Positions 34,356 through 46,318 of a DNA stretch of 64,000 nucleotides are shown piece by piece (position 1 is the stretch's first letter; the number at the start of each line of letters is the position of its first letter). The stretch is from NCBI GenBank assembly GCA_018873225.1, contig JAEILZ010000002.1, forward strand, positions 4,154,001 through 4,218,000. Reading direction: 5' to 3'. The DNA is from [Phialemoniopsis] sp. UDSM-2020. Taxonomy: Eukaryota; Ascomycota; Sordariomycetes; Thyridiales; Thyridiaceae. The notes under the pieces are model-generated. The model was given only the letters and a program-made list of their open reading frames with translations. It did no database searches and was not told the DNA's origin. A program made the translations under genes and the position numbers.

Positions 34356-36219
34356 ATCGAGGCATGCACAGGATCGCGATCCTCTCCTTGTTTTGAAGGC
34401 AATCTTACAGATTTGGTACGTATGTTTGTCCCTTCAAAGGTTTGCTGAACCCAATCGTTCGATATTGGTACACTTTCCTGGAATAATCGAACCTGCTTGA
34501 CTACTCATTCGAGTGTCATTGCCGTTGCATTTGTTGGCCGCGATGCTGAAGCGGCAGTGCTTCTGCCAGGAGGCGCATTTGATCTTCAGCCACTGCACGC
34601 ATCATTCACATTTCTGTCAGGGACAATCGCCAGCAAGTCGCTATCGAAGCATCCTGATGTCTAAACCTACATTGTATTGAGGTTTAGGCAGCCCATCTCG
34701 AAGTGAGCAACAAGGTTGTCAACTCGTTCCTGTCAATTGCTCACGGCTCACGGCTCAGGGGCTAGGCGCTTCACAGCTTTGTGTGTGTGCTATTGCTCTT
34801 GACCTTTGCAATTACCATACGAAGCTCATTCAAGCAAGACATCGTATTAGATCATTGCATCTTGCACGGCATTTGCGACATTTGCGACATTACGTGTTTG
34901 CAGATGTTGGAAGTGCTCTGTTCATGTTGACTTAATATCTACTGCACCGTGCAATGCGACTGCAAAACGCAAACACCTCATTCTCACCCGCATGCTTTCA
35001 TTGTTTTACTCCTTATCCAGACCTCTCTTCATAGCAAGAAGGCAGAGAGCCATGCAGGCCTCTACCAAGGAGCATGGCTCAGTCCATGAGCCCGTCTTGT
35101 GACGATTGTCAAGTGGCTGGCTCCTTCAATCGACCGATCGATGCATGGAAATCGTGCTGACAACGGGAAACACACTGTCTCAGCAACTTCTTTTGGGCTG
35201 CAAAAGGCCGAACATGGCCGATGGTGGTGTTTCGTTGCGATCCGTATCGAAGTCAATTGTTGCCCCTGAGTTCAGGCTGGCACAGCTCGTTTGCGAAAGG
35301 AGATGATCATCTCTTTGAAAAGCAACGACACAGGCCTCGAAGTATCTGAAAGGCGGATATCATTCATCCCGGAAGCCTTGCTTTCCTCATTTACTTGAGC
35401 ATGGACAGGCATTCATTCTCCCTTGTCCATGCGAGTCGTCAAATTCCTTTTTCTCGCAGTCTATCACCATGTCTAGACTTATTCAAAACACCAAATATCC
35501 CACATCTAGATTATTCCATGTGCTCCGGAGCCGTGCGATGAATCAGTTGGCCCGCGTTTATGCTACGTTACGGAGCTCGAGTCCTGGTGAAGGCCCTGTT
35601 CTAGACCTCCTTTTCTCACCCGTCACACAGGCCATCACTGCTGCCCAATGACACCTTGCGATCTGACCCCGAGAGCCTGACATGTCCGGGGATATTGTTT
35701 GCCTACAGGGAACGAGGAATATGCCGCAAACTTCATATGCGAATCGCAGGGACTACGGCCCAAAAGCGGCAAACGAAGGTTTTATGATAGGTCTTCTCTG
35801 TCACATCCTTTTGTCCCCTCGTGTACGGGGTCATCTGAGAGCGCGATAGATGAAAGGGAGCAAGGGGAGTGTAAGCTCGCGGTATTGCCGCTTACCCGGC
35901 CGTAAGAGAACGGTGCTGGTCTCTTCTGAACCGAGTGGTTACTATCAGGCGCAGCATCTCGTGGGTCAACAGCAGGCCAAGATGGAGTTATGCCCCCATC
36001 TTAAACACCTTTGGGAACTCAAACCCAAGATGTGGAGCGTCCGCGTACGCTTATCGCGGTCCCAAGTGTTCGGTGGAGATCTTAGGATTTGGCAAAAAGC
36101 AAATACTCCTTGAAACCCGTCTGAATGCACTGTCCTTGGTGCTTTTCGCACCAGCTCTTAACTAGCCACCCGCCACAGGCAGGTGGTCTGCGCAGCATCG
36201 GCAGCGACGATGTCGATGC

Positions 36220-36240
36220 GGCGGAGGCGGAGGCGGAGGA
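36220..36240. repeat. GGCGGA microsatellite
   Basis: Short hexanucleotide repeat (GGCGGA units) in noncoding DNA. Confidence 0.7.
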
Positions 36241-36573
36241 GGTCGCCGGCCTACATACCACCTGCCCTACCGACCTACCTTAATTAGATCGCACAGCAAG
36301 CTAACGTCGAGCTGAAAGACCACGGTCCAAACTCAACTCTTGCAAGCGCGGAGCCACAAGTTTGGATGATCTCGCCGCGCGACCACCAGGCGGTGTGACA
36401 AACGATCTATCACATTTCACAAGGCACCACGAGAATGCGCAGGCAGTGAGGCTGCGGTTCGGCAATCTCGCTAATTAGCAAGATGTAGGTAGGTATGCTC
36501 ATCGTTTCTTTGTTTGAAGACGGGGCTGCACGTTGCCACCACACGTACTAGCAAAGCAAAGCACAGTAGGTCA

Positions 36574-36591
36574 GCAAGCAAGCAAGCAAGC
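36574..36591. repeat. CAAG microsatellite
   Basis: Four to five tandem GCAA/CAAG units in noncoding DNA. Confidence 0.7.
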
Positions 36592-38251
36592 CAGCACAGG
36601 TCGCCTGTCCGCCGCCTTGCGATCACCCGGGGCGGGAACAAGATTAGCACACAGATCCAATCTGCGATGGTCCGGGAAGCAAACCGCAGCGAAGATCTGT
36701 GAGTATCCGACCAAGCGGTCCGTTTAGGATGCCACGACGGTCGTCTAAGCCTGTCGCTACGGTGCGGGCCCCGGGGAGCCTACCCACTCATCGTCCTCAT
36801 CATCACCGCTACTTCGCATCGACGACATCGTGACCAAGTCTGCGGGACCCCGCTGTATCATTTGCAAGCTGCATATACCGCGAACTAATCATTAGATGAG
36901 TCTATGCAGACTGCGAACGAGACAGGAAAGAGAGCATTTTCAGTCTACATGGGAATACATCTGGGTACTTACGCCAGCGACAAAACACCAAGAAATGGCC
37001 CCCGCCATTACTCGGAATTCTCATTGATTGTTATTTGCTTTTTTTCACCGCTCCTCCATGTAAAAATCGTCTCTTATTACCAGGAACGCTCTGGGCCCGG
37101 TTTTGCAAAAAGAGCCGGTCGCGAAACTGGGTTTTTTTACTTTCGAGTATTTGCTTTTTTTCCTTCCCACGCACTCCTTCGCATCTAGATCGGCATCTTA
37201 GTACATACCGGTACGCGCGAAACTCGCCTCTAACGCGGTCTGCTAGGCTGAGATATTGTGGCTGAAGATGGGCAAAAAGAAGAAGCCTTGCACGATTCAC
37301 ACTACTGCCGCTGGAGCAGCTAAACACCCTTGTCAATCGGGACCTGAATGCCACACCACCCAAAACTCTGGTCGCTGGCGAACTGGGGAAGAAAGAAGGC
37401 AACCAACCGGCCAACAGCAGCACCAGCGGGGGGTTAAAGGTCCCCAGTCTTGACTGGGCGGCCGGAGGAGGGGGAAACCACATGCGACTCACAGTGGCTA
37501 TCACCGGGTCTACTCTCGGGCGATGAAAGGGGTGGAGCGGTAAAAGGCAAAACAGAGCCCTCTCAGTCGAGAGAAGCAATAAGGTGTTTGTTTTGCGTGA
37601 TACGAACTGTTGCGATTGGGGGTTGGCCCGAGGAGGTGCAGCATCCGACACGTATGGACCAGAGGACTGTCCTGTAATCTGCAGTGGTCGCACGGCGTGA
37701 CATGCATTATCACTGTGATGGGTTGGTCCAGGCCAGGCCGGCAGACCTTTCTGCTGACCTCGCGCGCGCAGGCGCGCATATTGTTTGATGTGAGTGCATT
37801 CGAGGCAGGCAGGCTGACTGCTCCGCATGGCGCGGCGCGTCTCTTGCACAATACTGGCAAACTTTGATTCATGCTCCCTGCCAAGGCCCAAACCTTATGA
37901 CTATTCTAGAATTAAAGACTCGAGTGTTGTAGTTGTGCCTCGAGGTAGCCCCAAGTACCATATCACCTCGATGCCTCTGTGCTCATCGAGCCGTCATCTC
38001 GGTGCAACCGATGAGGCCAATGGCGCCTGGACCGTAATGAATGCACTTGTGATGTTTGCCGGACGGGTCCAGGGTTGTCTAGACACGGGAGGCGGCGCAA
38101 ACCGTCCACTCTTGTCTGTGTAAATGGTCCTGCAGCATGCTGCTGGATCTGCAGGGAGGAAGACGGGAGCGAGCAGACTACGATCCCGTGTACCCGGAAA
38201 GCGTGACTCCCCAGGTCTGGCTGGCCGAACCGCATTTGCCCCTGACGGAGG

Positions 38252-39098
38252 CTACCCGTCCTCGTCCTCTGCCACCTTCCGCCTCTTGGGCAGCCTCCTC
38301 CGCCAGAACTCTTCGCCTTCCAGGCCGACAGACACTTCCCTGCTGCTGCTGGCCGCGCCACCACGCGAGCCGCGTCGCCGCATGGCCTGGCCGCCCTCCT
38401 CCCCTGCGTCCGTCCCGTGCTGCTCGTGATCGCCTTGTGCGCCGTCGTCATCGGCAACGTCCACCAGCCCCTCCGTGAAGACCAGATCGCCCCTCCTACC
38501 CATAACGTCCCGCCCGGCCTCCTCGAGCAGGATGCCAAAGGCGAGCAGCGCCGTCTCGTCCATGCTGCGCTCGTCGACGTGCCTCGAGCCGACGAAGCAG
38601 TCGTTCATGTCGCCGTCCCCACGGCGCCGCGCCATAGCCTCGTAAAAGTCACTCGTGTACGCGTGCACGGCCTTGAGCATGTCGCTGTCGGGCAGGACGT
38701 CGCGCCCGGCGCCGGGCAGCTGGTGCTCGTTGGCAAAGTAGATGTCGTGCTCGGCATACCGCTGCGGCGCGCGGCGGCGCTGGAAGAGCACCTCCTCGGG
38801 CGCGAGCACGGGGTTGCGGCCTGCGGTGCCCGAGTGGCGCTTGCGGCTGCTCCGGCCGGGACGGGACGACGAAACGTCCTTGCGAAATTCGGTGGTGACG
38901 AAGCCTGTGGGAAGATATTAGCCTCGTGGTTTCCAAAGGTAGGTTTCAGGGAGGTTTACCGGCGACTGCATCGTAGACTGTGGCTTGTCGTCGCTTCTTA
39001 GAGGACTCGCTTAGTGATGCTTCAGTGTCCGAGTCCTCATGTGCTTGTTCATCGGGAACGGCGATGAAATGCGACTCTTGAACGCTTTTGGATGTCAT
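38252..39098 (-). CDS. Rrn10-like protein (possible RNA polymerase I upstream activation factor subunit)
   Basis: Exons 39098-38960 and 38904-38252 encode 263 residues; the 55-nt intron has GTAAAC and CACAG, and the junction restores one frame (VYDAVAG / FVTTEF). The core has two conserved-looking segments, LPDSDMLKAVHAYTSDFYEA (residues 117-136) and SMDETALLAFGILLEEAG (160-177). From memory, yeast Rrn10 carries a similar pair (PDIDL..VHYYA, then FDETSLITLGLLIE); Rrn10 is a subunit of UAF, which recruits Pol I to rDNA promoters. The N-terminus is acidic/serine-rich and the C-terminus is Gly/Arg/Glu-rich with a basic RRRLPKRRK, suggesting nuclear location. The gene structure is confident; the Rrn10 assignment is an inference. 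It is divergent from the CSA-like gene. Confidence 0.8.
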
Positions 39099-39529
39099 GT
39101 TGTCAGTGAGTGTGAAAGGTATTCCTGGTAAAGCTTTGCACGGCCTGTTCAACCTGCCGGCTGTGTGTGTGCTACAAAATGTCTTGAAGCCCTTTGAATA
39201 AGTATGTTCATGGTCGTTGACAAAGTGCAAATGACTTTATCATTAATATGCTGAAAGTAGTTCATGAGAATGAGATTCTGGGGTTCTCAAGATGGAGTTT
39301 GAAATTCGAGATATCAAATGCTCAAAAGCTTAAATTTTTGTGGGCCTGTTGCCTATCCAGCGCTGTGACATTTCGTCATGCGCCTCACGTCGCGAGTTTG
39401 ACAACATCAAATTCACAGTAAAAGTCATACATGAACGCGCAAATCAATTCTACTCGATCACAACCAGGTGCAGTCGGGTCGCAAAGCTTTCCGGGTCTTT
39501 AGGGAAGACCCGGATCAGATGTCAGATGC
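39099..39529. promoter_or_regulatory. Shared divergent promoter region, Rrn10-like / CSA-like genes
   Basis: 431 bp between the two start codons. A perfect 9-bp hairpin (CCGGGTCTT at 39491-39499 and AAGACCCGG at 39505-39513) lies 16 bases upstream of the CSA-like ATG. Its CGG/CCG ends resemble Zn2Cys6 half-sites, but a chance origin is possible. Confidence 0.5.
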
Positions 39530-41128
39530 ATGAATCAGCTCCTGTTTGAGAGGTCAACGGGCAACCTCGCTCCCAATGTCTTTGCCAGACTGGAAACGAC
39601 CAAGCTGCTCACGTCGTTTGCCGCCGCGCCGCAGTTCAGGTTCAATGGTGGTGAGCGAGGCACGAAGCTTGAGGATGGGGAGGTCTCACAGGCAGTTCTG
39701 GGTCAGCGAGTAGACATCTGGGCGCATCAGGCGGGCATTAACACTCTTGCGCTCGATCGCTTTGACGGCCGAATGTAAGTCACCACGACTAACTCCCAAG
39801 ATGCCAATTTTTGCTTACACTTCTCCATCAGACTCATATCAGGCGGCATAGACGCGACTATACGGCTTTGGGACCTTGAGCAATGCGGCAACCCAAACAA
39901 CAGCTTCACATACAAGCCTATTGGCCAGATTCTCCGCGCTCCTGTGTCGCAAAATCAGGCCATCGGCGCGAAGACTGCAAAGAGGCAGGGACATAGCTTT
40001 GGCATAACTCATCTGTCATTCTACCCATTCGACTCGGCCGCCTTTCTCTCATCATCTTACGACCAGACCCTGAAGTTGTGGGATACAGACACGACCCAGC
40101 TTTCGGCATCCTTCGAGCTCGGTGCCAAAGTCTACACGCATGCGATCTCGCCAATCGCCAACCACCTCCTTGTGGCGTGCGGCACGCAGCACCCGGCTGT
40201 ACGACTGGTAGACCTGCGATCGGGATCAGCCGTCCAGTCCCTCGTGGCGCCTGGGGCGGTAGGCGCAGGAACTGGCGCCGTTCTCTCCACGGCATGGTCG
40301 CCGAGACACGAGCACATTCTAGCCAGTGGCGCACTGGATGGCACAGTGCGCATTTGGGACATCAGGAGAGCCAGCGGTCTAGTAGCCCTGCTCGACCAGG
40401 AAGACGGCCTGGGCATCGTTATGCGCGGTGCCTCGGACCCCCGCCGGGTAGCAGCTAGCAGCACGCTGCAGGAGCGCGGGATCCGCCTCAGGGCCAGGGC
40501 GCACAACGGAGGGGTCAACGGGCTGACGTGGACCGACGACGGCGACTACATCATCTCGGCGGGCCACGACAACCGCATACGCGTCTGGGACGCCGCGACG
40601 GGCGCCAACACGCACGCGAGCTTCGGCCCGACGATCCGCAACGGCGGGCTGCTTAGCAGCTCCATGTTCGTCTCGCCGACGGGGCTGACGCCGCACCGCG
40701 GCGAGCTGCTCTTCTGGCCCAACGAGACGGAGATCCTCGTGCTCGACCTGCACGACGGCGGCATCGTGACGCGCCTGCGCGGCATCGGCCCGCAGGTCTC
40801 GGGCGTCCGGACGCAGCACGGCGGCGCCGAGAGGACGGTCAAGAATAAGGTCACGAGCATCGCGTGGCGGGGCGCGGGAGGGGGCGGCGGGTCGAGCGGC
40901 GTCGGCATGGGCGGGGCCAACATGGCGGGCGCCGTGTACAGCGGGCACCTGGACGGGCAAATACGGGTGTGGGCGCCGCGGCTGGCGGAGGGCAGGGACG
41001 ACGAGGACGACTGGGGCGGCGTTGGCGCTGGAGGGGACGGCGCCGAGGAGGAGGAGGCGGGCAAGAAGCGCAAGGCTATTGACGATGCGTACAAGAGCCT
41101 CATGGGGAAGAAGATTACGTTTACGTGA
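39530..41128 (+). CDS. CSA/ERCC8/Rad28-like WD40 repeat protein
   Basis: Exons 39530-39774 and 39832-41128 encode 513 residues. The start MNQLLFERSTGNLAPNVF matches the conserved N-terminus of CSA/Rad28 proteins. WD repeats are visible as GGIDATIRLWD, SSYDQTLKLWD, GTQHPAVRLVD, GALDGTVRIWD, GHDNRIRVWD and, near the end, SGHLDGQIRVW. The last blades contain a Gly-rich insertion, and the chain ends with an acidic stretch and a basic tail (KKRKAIDDAYKSLMGKK). CSA is the substrate receptor of a CUL4-DDB1 ubiquitin ligase in transcription-coupled nucleotide excision repair; WDxR-type motifs would bind DDB1. An AATAAA at 41275-41280 may be its polyadenylation signal. Confidence 0.9.
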
Positions 41129-44037
41129 GGATATCCTGCCTGCTTTGCGGTGATAATGTATGCCTCAAGGCTTGAGATGCATTTGTTATTCCTTATTGAG
41201 ATAAGAGTACGGTTCTGTCAGAGTCCATATTCAGAGCATCAACATAAGCACTCAAATACAATCATAATGAAGGAAATAAATTTTTAATCCTGCTTGAGGA
41301 ACAACTGAGAGTGTTATTGATTGTAATGATGTCTTTTACAGTTTGTTCGAGGAGTTGTTGAGCTATATTGTAATACTTTGAATTAAAATCATCTTTTCAA
41401 ATATTCACAACCATCATATGTATCAGAGCCTCAACACACATCATTTGCTGACCAAAAATATTGATTTCAGTCTGAATATTATTTAATCTATTTATACCAT
41501 ACCAGATTTATTATTAGCGAATAGATAATGTGTTCAATACACGATGCTGTGGCATAATATGCCAGCTCTAAATCCTGGCATTCCCAGATATGCGAAGCAC
41601 TGAAGGTGCCTGCCAATGATTCTTCTTTGAGAGATTTCTCCTGGAGGTTCTTGTTTGATGGCTGCCCGTAGAACCTGTCAAGTCCATTGCCTGTGTCTCT
41701 TTTCCGTCAGTGCTTGTACTGAGCCAACCCTGGGGGCCATCTCGGGTGAGGCTTCTGGGCTGCCCAAGGCAAGAGTTCCGAGTGTATGAAACATCACTCA
41801 ATTCGAAGTCATCACACCCTTGGACGGCAATATATCGAGAGTCCGAGGCGGCCTTCTTGGCATCAGCCTCATCTTGTGTCTGTGTAGCTGAAGAATACGA
41901 TCATTGCCATTTCCGATTCGACCTGCATGTTTCATCTCGATGCGAAATCTTACCTCGAGGAACTATTCATGCACTGGACGGTTACACAAAAGAGTCATAG
42001 AAATACCAAGACTGGGATAGCCATGTTGCATTCAGCCATGTCAACGTCAGCCTCGAGGCTTCTCTCGAGGTCTGGACCGTTACTCGTTATTGATGCCCTT
42101 GCAAATACGAGCGGGGAGCCGCTTCGGGCGACTCGCACCTCCCAAAGCAGATGCGCGCATGCAATGAGGCAACGGGCACCCTTGCAGCCCGCGCGGGCGC
42201 AGACCAGCCAGCCCTCTTTTCTTCCCGTCTGTTTGCCTGAGATTAACGAGGACAAGGAGAGGTGGTGTGAGGGTGCATCTCACCCTCCTTCTCCCAGGCG
42301 TTTGGGACGGCGCTAATGCGCGGGACCCCAGTCGCGGAAGCACCAGCCCTGCTTCCGCGGATGCTCCCACAGCAGTCCGGGAACCAAGATCACTGCGCGC
42401 GGGGGTTCCCACCAGCGCAGGGAGGAGGAGAGGGGGTTACGACGTATGTACAGGGCGGGACGGCGGCAAGCGAACCTGCTGTTCTCCAATGTGCGTGGGA
42501 AGGCTTGGAAGGGTAGAGCCCTAAATGACTGCCGCATCTATTGCCCTTCTAGTGCAGCTCCTGACAAGGAAAGCTTCCGTAGTACCGCCAGGATGGCGTG
42601 TGATAACCATGCGAAGGCTGACGCCTCGATGTTTGTGACGAACCATCGTAGTTCATATTGAACAAAGCGCGCCGGGAGCACCCTCGTTGCCCTTAACTGC
42701 AACAGGTAACTAAGGGCGGTGGCTGTCGACGAAGACAAGACGCTCTATTGATGCTCCAGTCATGACATGATCCCGGGGTTTTTAAAGTCCCGAGGAGGCT
42801 TGGACTGGGCAGTCTTCGGGAGGCGTCGCTGGGCAAGCTTCGGGTATCTGTAATGACCAGATGGTCATGCTGAATGGTTCGGGAGTGGCCTGGCGCTCGC
42901 TCCCGGAGATTATGCCTCGATTCACCGGGGAGAACACGTGAACAGCAGGGGCTGCAGGGGATCAAACTGATCACTGCGGCTGCCGAAAGGTATTTAAGTA
43001 TCTATTCGTGTACACAGTGCATCAGAGTCACCGCGTGTGCAGCTTTGACGGAAGCGTGGTCTGACGCGGGAGCTGGGGTCCGTTTGAAACGGTGACGAAA
43101 GAGGATCACGAGGAGGGCCGGGAGAATGATTCTCCATGTACGAAAAGTTGGCATTGATGATTTGCTTGAATAAATGCATGTATGGCATGGGATTTGTGAG
43201 TTACACATTGGGGCGGTGCTTATGATTGTATTTGAGCGCAAAGTTGAACTTATCACATTTATTATTTTCATATGGAAGAATAATAATCAATGAATTGCAT
43301 AATTACTAAATTGGTAGTACTAGTGGGCGATACGTGTCAATGGAAGTTCAAAGCTTTGTATATCTATTTAGATACTAGCAAATAAGAGCTGGATATCATC
43401 GAGAATCTTTTGGCATGACTTGTAGCCATCAGAGTCGCGGTTTCTCTCCTGCTCAATGCTGCGTGTAGATGCCATTTTCGGGGAATGAACTAAATGATGA
43501 ATGGCAGCTGCCATTTTGACACCCCGCAATGCGGGAAGCTGCAGGAGCTCAATCGAGGCTGGACCCAGCCTGGCCTAGCCTGCTTGCTAGTTTCGTAGGC
43601 TCCGACTCCAGGGCGGTCAAAGCTTGGAATCAAGGGTAGATCGCCTGTGTTGCACGCCTAGTGGCACATGCTTTTTCTGACCGAGCAACTTTCACCTCGA
43701 CGACCAACTGCCTTCCTTCCATCGATGTCATTGCATAAAGTAGCTGGCGCCCTCTAAACTGATATCAGATGATAGAGGGTAGTGATATGGATGGTGGCAA
43801 GCACAATTCAGCAGGTTCAGCTTCAACCAGGCGCGACGCGCGTGCATGCGCCAGTACCACTTCTCAACAATGTGAGCAAACCCCCGCTTCGTGTTGTCTA
43901 CTTTAACAAAGACAACAGACATAGCACGGTGCTGACTTGCTCTTCTCTAGACATCGATCCAATACATTCTACACGATAACTATCATTGATACCGATTTTG
44001 ACCTGGCTCGACGCTGACAACCGGCACCGACGTAAGC
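41129..44037. other. Intergenic region
   Basis: 2.9 kb without a convincing gene. 41220-41560 and 43200-43400 are clearly AT-rich compared with the surroundings. No repeats with recognisable ends. The final part is the leader of MED1. Confidence 0.5.
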
Positions 44038-46318
44038 ATGTCGACGCCAACGCCTATGAAGCACGCGCCCTCGCAGCAGGGCCGCACGCCGTCTCAGTCC
44101 CAACATGGCGCCGCTGCCACTCCGGGCGTCTCGACACCCTTCTCACAGGCTCACGCAGCCTTCTCGCCGCAGGGCGGGCCTAGGTCATCGCCGCAGACCG
44201 TGAGGAGATCCCCCGCGACATCTAATACACTGATGGGACACTCGGGTAATGCCCCCGTTAACTTCGACAGCCCTTCGGCCGCCGCCGCCCTGGGTGCTCT
44301 GGGAATCGGTAGCGGACTCGATCTGAATCTCGACGGGGTCGGTGTGGGCGGTCTAGGTGGACTCGGGCTGGGGCGGGCTGACGACGACGAGAGAGAGAGG
44401 AGGCTTAAGGGCGTCATCGACATACTCAAGGTTCGTTGATGCTCATTTGATCTGCGGTGGTCAATACACTGACCATGTTGATACACAGAAAGCCAAAGGA
44501 TACGTAAGCGAGGCAGGTCTGGAGCGCCTTGCTCAGACGACCGGACTGGAAACATTGTGGGAAGACGGCAAGGGCTCGGATAAGTCGAGAACGCTGATCA
44601 TCGCTGGTTCGGCCATTGCCCTCGATGTCGTTTTCATCAACAACATTGTCCAGTCCGTGAATATAACATATCCCGAATCCTCCGAGATCGTCATGCGCCA
44701 TGTCGACACGGCCGGCCAGATCCTGTACAACGACTTGAAACTAGGGCGTGATCAGAGCCCCTTGACCAAGAAGCTGGATAAGTTTGCTGTCAATCTAGAA
44801 AGCATTGCGCAGTTGGACAAATTGAGCGTCATCCCCGGGCTTAACTTGCACGAGGCTATCGCTGGCATCTTCGAGAGTCTGGATCGGTTACATAAGTGGG
44901 ACATCAAGAAGCTACGTGCGGACCCGACCAACGGCGGCAAGACCGAAGATGCCCTGGAGACCATGGCTCTGTGTGCGAGACACGGTATGCCCGTGATGCA
45001 CGCAAGAGAACGCCTCGGTCTGAGCCTAGACTATTGGCGGGAAAAGCATCACGTTCCGCCGCGCACTAAGAGGACGAAGGAGCTTGCCAAGCGAGAAGAG
45101 AGAACGTGGGCTATGCTCATCGAGTGTGCACCGATAGGCGACCTTGTGTATGCCACTGTGCGTGTGTCGGATGCGTGGCTATCGTCCGACGTTGAGCAGC
45201 AGCCCGCGGAGCCTAATTTACTATCACCCAACACCGACGAACCTCTACTTGACTGGCGAGAACCGGACAACAACTTCCTTCCCATGACCGATGAGGAGAC
45301 CAAGCAGCCTGGCGCAGACGGCGGCCAGCAGCAACACCCGACTCTAAACACACCCAAGCTCCCGGAAGTCGTCTTCATGGCCAAGCTCGATCCGCCGGTG
45401 ACGGTGACGTATAGTGTAGGACACCAGCTCTACCAGCTTATTGGACTGACGCCGGCGGCCGAATACAACCTCGTTACCTTTGATGCCCTGAACTTTCCCA
45501 TTGCTCCGGGCAGCAATCACGACCCGAGCGAGCCACGCAAGATCGTCTGTTACAAAGACGTCTACGTCAAGACCGGTTCGGGAGCGGATGCACGCATGCA
45601 GACAGTTACACACAAGAACAAACTATTCATCTATAAGCCGGTGTATGGCAAGACGCTTGAGGAGATGCCGTTCTCGCATCCGAACCAGCTCATCCGCATG
45701 CTGCCCACGCTGAGGCAATACGCCTTTCTGGCCACCCTGCTCGAGAAGAGCTTCGACACACGGATGAGCGACCTGATGGAGGAGGCACCTGATGGCGCAG
45801 GCACGAAGAGGACGAAACAAGAGGAGACGGTGGAGACTACAACGGTTGAAGACGAGTTCTCCAAATTCATGTCAAGATCCGTTAATGACATCAAGGCCAA
45901 GGAAGAGGCCAAGGAAGTCAATGGCGATGCCATGGACACCTCTGGCGACGACAATACTGCCTCAAACATCGTCAATGGCGATGAGGACAAGGTCAAGCTC
46001 GAGATGGACGTCATGCTCACGGCACACCCGGTGCCCCGTCTCCAGGTCACCTTCCCACTGAGGGATGGCGTCACCGCAGACGTCATGCTCGAGATCCGCG
46101 CCAACGGTCTCGTTCATGTCGTATCCCAGGATATCCTACCGAACGAGGATGACGAGGATGCCGTCATGGGCAGCGAGGGTGAGAATGGCAACGAGAACAG
46201 CAAGGGCAAGGGCCCTGATCGCAGGAGGAAAGTGAAGCCGCAGGATCTGGGCCACTTGCTTGAGATCTGTGAGGATCTGGGTCAATGGTGCGAGTGGATC
46301 CGTAGCAGATTGGCTTGA
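44038..46318 (+). CDS. MED1: Mediator complex subunit 1 (Med1)
   Basis: Exons 44038-44430 and 44489-46318 encode 740 residues; the intron has a GTTCGT donor, an ACTGACC branch point and ACAG. The N-terminus is Ser/Pro/Gln-rich with a Gly/Leu-rich segment. The Med1 domain spans most of exon 2, with KLDKFAVNLESIAQLDKL, GLNLHEAIAGIFESLDRLH and, later, TYSVGHQLYQLIGL. An acidic, Lys-rich linker (about 590-650) separates it from a C-terminal piece ending EWIRSRLA. Med1 belongs to the Mediator middle module and links gene-specific activators to RNA polymerase II in the nucleus. Confidence 0.9.

Larger units (their letters stand above)
24151..38251. other. 14.1-kb region without a convincing gene
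   Basis: The reading frames here are short, overlap in several frames and strands, and lack domains or gene-like spliced continuations. The part next to 24150 is pyrimidine-rich on the minus strand, as expected for the leader and promoter of the large Zn2Cys6 gene. The stretch carries short microsatellites (26411-26427, 36220-36240, 36574-36591) and an ATGTAC-rich inverted repeat (30790-30830). It is not obviously AT-rich, so it does not look like a RIP-degraded transposon island. A 105-codon frame at 34038-34355 (minus) is the only weakly protein-like candidate I noticed. I found no tRNA or 5S gene by eye. Confidence 0.5.

Noticed and set aside
33937..34500. 187-codon plus-strand frame opposite the small minus-strand ORF
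   Set aside because: No true domain and a less protein-like sequence than the opposite strand; the start is unclear.
35047..35080. 9-bp inverted repeat GAGCCATGC / GCATGGCTC
   Set aside because: Several 9-bp arms at such spacing are expected by chance in 64 kb, and it is not near a gene start.
37031..37891. 286-codon minus-strand frame in the gene desert
   Set aside because: Composition is Arg/Ser/Pro/Leu-skewed with no domain; plus-strand frames overlap it throughout; no true gene-like start or conserved motif.
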